Of a stretch of 64,000 nt of DNA, positions 63,370 to 64,000 are shown piece by piece. The notes under the pieces were generated by a model that was not told the DNA's origin, searched no databases, and saw only the letters and a program-made list of their open reading frames with translations. The DNA is from Mycosynbacter sp964593465 (GTDB taxonomy: Bacteria > Patescibacteriota > Saccharimonadia > Saccharimonadales > Saccharimonadaceae). The stretch covers positions 1 to 64,000 of the forward strand of contig CAZQJY010000004.1 in NCBI GenBank assembly GCA_964593465.1, given 5' to 3'. Position 1 is the stretch's first letter, and each line of letters opens with the position of its first letter. The translations under genes and the position numbers were made by a program.

Positions 63370-64000
63370 TTACTGCAAAAACGTTTCAAGTTGAACCTGC
63401 CAATCAAACACCCCTTGCTCAACCAGCCATGCAAGTAATAGTTTGTCGAGACCTGTAAGAATCATGACACCGATAAAAACCAGCACGACACCCATAACCC
63501 TATGAAATAAGCTATATGGATTAATACCCCATTTGAGCTTAGAAAGAAGCGTGCGTCCCGCAAATACAATAGCCCATGTGGTGGCCGCAAGCCCGACAAG
63601 ATAGGTGATGAGATACATGATGCCGTGGAGCGGTTTGGCAGGTAAGATTGTCGCAACAATTAACAGGTAAGTAGGGCTACAGGCACTAAAAACTGGTCCA
63701 AGGCTCGCGCCGAGCACCATGTCACCAACTCGTCCTTCTTTGCCGCTTGACTTTGCCATGAGCTGCTGTGATTTGGTGGCCAGACCGAGCTTGAGCGTGA
63801 ACACTTCCCAGAGTGATGGCCATAGCATAAACATGCCAAACCCAATAACGATGCTGCCACTCATACTTTTCCAGACAGCATCTGGTATATCAATGAGTAG
63901 CGTTGTACTTTTGAGCAAGATGCTAAATATAAAGATCGACCCAACTAGACCGCAGATAACCCATAGTGGGCTGCGTATCCTTTTGCCGCCAGCCCCACGT
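63370..64000 (-). CDS. CcdA/DsbD-like cytochrome c biogenesis membrane protein (partial)
   Basis: At least 210 residues; the frame stays open to the window edge, so the N-terminus is outside. Hydrophobic segments include PLWVICGLVGSIFIFSILL, IVIGFGMFMLWPSLWEVF, MYLITYLVGLAATTWAIVFA and VMGVVLVFIGVMILTGLDKL. GASLGPVFSACSPTYLLIVA carries the conserved Cys-Pro region of the DsbD/CcdA membrane domain, which passes electrons from cytosolic thioredoxin outwards. A thiol partner may be encoded beyond the edge. It ends 10 nt upstream of the YdeI-like start region. Confidence 0.85.
   Translation of the reverse strand, partial: RGAGGKRIRSPLWVICGLVGSIFIFSILLKSTTLLIDIPDAVWKSMSGSIVIGFGMFMLWPSLWEVFTLKLGLATKSQQLMAKSSGKEGRVGDMVLGASLGPVFSACSPTYLLIVATILPAKPLHGIMYLITYLVGLAATTWAIVFAGRTLLSKLKWGINPYSLFHRVMGVVLVFIGVMILTGLDKLLLAWLVEQGVFDWQVQLETFLQ

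Noticed and set aside
1..64000. CRISPR arrays, prophage or rRNA genes
   Set aside because: No regularly spaced direct repeats, no phage structural cluster beyond the baseplate-J-like protein that belongs to a cellular operon, and no rRNA sequence was seen.

Overview
The window reads as a chromosomal segment of a Candidatus Saccharibacteria (TM7, Patescibacteria/CPR) genome. Taxonomy is inferred from content, since no 16S gene is present. The signs are paralogous G5/DUF348 cell-wall proteins, an FtsA-like actin paired with a membrane-anchored baseplate-J-like protein, a short alanyl-tRNA synthetase lacking its C-terminal domain, a ClpC-type unfoldase with an N-terminal zinc ribbon, tight gene packing with 1-17 nt overlaps, and many genes whose -10 box lies only 5-12 nt before the start codon, which suggests leaderless mRNAs. 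Base composition looks close to 50% GC by eye. One assembly gap (10 N) lies inside the UvrD/PcrA gene.

Layout. 1-4750: a tRNA-Gln cut by the window edge, a eukaryote-like branching enzyme, PcrA helicase and a Nudix hydrolase. 4750-14480: two tandem secreted G5-domain proteins (one with an Rpf/transglycosylase-like end, one with a 3D domain), then housekeeping genes (rsmA, a YfiH-like protein, metG, tatD, a cysteine desulfurase, a DUF218 protein, mnmA). 14480-20800: two proteins of unknown function flanking a SulP-STAS transporter with an unusual C-terminal nucleotidyltransferase-like domain, and alaS. 20840-28170: a cell-envelope operon (FtsA-like, baseplate-J-like, ruvX, mltG), then a LysM-CHAP hydrolase behind a long structured leader, and obg. 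28171-28773: a 600-nt stretch without an ordinary gene, holding a strong promoter with a palindrome in its spacer, large hairpins, two tiny ORFs behind near-identical ribosome-binding modules, and a terminator. 28774-35720: sbcB, uvrA, DedA, rplY. 35740-43680: export and regulation (PadR with an ABC-2 operon, a membrane-linked XRE regulator, an ABC exporter, an MFS transporter) and trhO. 43680-50020: a YunG-like protein, clpC, and a minus-strand lipid-kinase/SDR/membrane-protein operon. 50070-63020: an accessory-looking zone of many small single-domain genes (TspO, DUF1801, DUF1697, DUF488, PhnB/VOC, MPG glycosylase, MsrA/MsrB, CsbD, DUF2200) with several decayed genes (UvrA and HNH remnants, a frameshifted DUF1905 gene, aborted start regions) and an SRAP-family protein lacking all three recognised catalytic residues. 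It ends with an ABC-2 exporter pair, a YdeI-like protein and a CcdA/DsbD-like protein running off the right edge.

How the genes work together. Wall remodelling (Rpf-like, 3D, MltG and LysM-CHAP proteins, plus the FtsA-like/baseplate-J pair) and DNA repair (PcrA, UvrA, SbcB, RuvX, MPG, SRAP-like) dominate the recognisable functions. Cysteine desulfurase, MnmA and TrhO cover tRNA wobble-uridine modification. The transporters are mostly exporters, each next to its own regulator or regulatory palindrome. The best candidates for undescribed biology are the 28.2-28.75 kb structured small-ORF locus, the SulP-STAS-nucleotidyltransferase fusion, the LysM-CHAP leader RNA and the degenerate SRAP protein with its 21-residue partner.
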